From positions 3,116,001 to 3,180,000 of the forward strand of contig NZ_ARWA01000001.1 of the NCBI RefSeq assembly GCF_000385335.1: DNA of 64,000 bases. Reading direction: 5' to 3'. Source of the DNA: Methyloferula stellata AR4. GTDB taxonomy: Bacteria > Pseudomonadota > Alphaproteobacteria > Rhizobiales > Beijerinckiaceae. The position numbers and the translations under genes are program-made. Shown here one piece after another: positions 63,723 through 64,000 of the stretch (the stretch's first letter is position 1; each line of letters opens with the position of its first letter). The notes below the pieces were generated by a model that was not told the DNA's origin, searched no databases, and saw nothing but the letters and a program-made list of their open reading frames with translations.

Positions 63723-64000
63723 AGCTGTCATTTCGCAGACTCCATCGCCGCGCAGTGGTGTTCACTTCGGCTGGGCGATGCCCTTTCTATTGATCCTGGC
63801 TTTGCTCGGGGCCATCGCCGCATCTCTCTGCGTCGGCGCCTACCCCATGTCGTTTGGCCACGCCTTCGATATCCTGATCCATCTCGTTTGGCCCTTTCCT
63901 TGGAATCATGCCGATTGGGATCTCCGTGAACTAACCGTCATCGAGATCATTCGGCCGCCGCGAGTCCTTGTCGCAACTTTTGCCGGCATAGCGCTCGGCA
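63715..64000 (+). CDS. FecCD-family ABC permease 2, truncated by window edge
   Basis: The first 95 residues of a second permease, starting with GTG 63715. It closely resembles permease 1: LCVGAYPMSFGHAFDILIHL against LCIGAYPMSFWRAGEIVLHL, then VWPFPW, LRELTVIEIIRPPRVLVATF and AGIALG. Permease pairs such as FecC-FecD usually share less. A tandem duplication and a heterodimeric channel are likely. The ATPase gene and any further nitrogenase-like genes should follow after 64000. Confidence 0.88.
   Translation, partial: MTEAVISQTPSPRSGVHFGWAMPFLLILALLGAIAASLCVGAYPMSFGHAFDILIHLVWPFPWNHADWDLRELTVIEIIRPPRVLVATFAGIALG

Overview
The window is GC-rich DNA from an alphaproteobacterium, most likely Hyphomicrobiales (Rhizobiales) and plausibly Beijerinckiaceae-like. 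This is inferred from gene order (eno - septum initiator - pdhA - pdhB carrying a lipoyl domain - pdhC; recO near parC; fabD-fabG-acpP-fabF-mltG), from two Omp25/Omp31-type outer-membrane proteins, and from dispersed intergenic palindromes of a kind common in that order. No rRNA, tRNA, CRISPR array, transposase or phage gene was seen.

Layout. 1-5235: an accessory Na+-type F-ATPase (N-ATPase) operon atpD(C-terminal end)-C-Q-R-B-E-F-A-G. 5245-11306: a VanX-like dipeptidase / AraC regulator / DMT exporter operon, an RDD membrane protein, the N-end-rule leucyltransferase Bpt, a DUF4399 protein and a Ser/Thr kinase fused to a SUMF1 domain. 11703-22337: core metabolism and DNA maintenance (enolase, FtsB/DivIC-like protein, pyruvate dehydrogenase E1a/E1b/E2, RecO, topoisomerase IV A) with one outer-membrane protein. 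22373-28795: a giant Gly-rich autotransporter, a DegP-like protease and MltG. 29020-32963: the fatty-acid synthesis cluster, with several hairpins between acpP and fabF. 33095-42826: mixed genes (DUF2147, an OMP/TetR divergent pair with paired palindromes, thioredoxin, a frameshifted DUF559 gene between inverted repeats, YkgJ-type protein, DUF4403, a dehydrogenase, an MFS pump, an NmrA-like protein). 43024-47061: a four-gene DUF5132 / HMA2 / P-type ATPase / EcsC operon whose ATPase lacks the usual CPx motif. 47120-54156: MarR/panE, pirin, a run of small unknown proteins, a methyltransferase, an acetyltransferase and a PilZ-like protein.

54477-64000 is the most interesting part. An exbB-exbD-tonB operon is divergent from a run that begins with a strongly diverged nitrogenase component-1 (NifD-like) gene and continues with a TonB-dependent receptor, a periplasmic binding protein and two near-duplicate FecCD-type permeases, the second cut by the window edge. 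The NifD-like protein keeps the fold signature and one P-cluster cysteine but has lost the other expected cluster ligands. No NifH, NifK, NifE, NifN or NifB is visible. This looks like a metallophore or cofactor uptake system that has recruited a nitrogenase-fold protein; the substrate is unknown and the rest of the locus lies beyond 64000.
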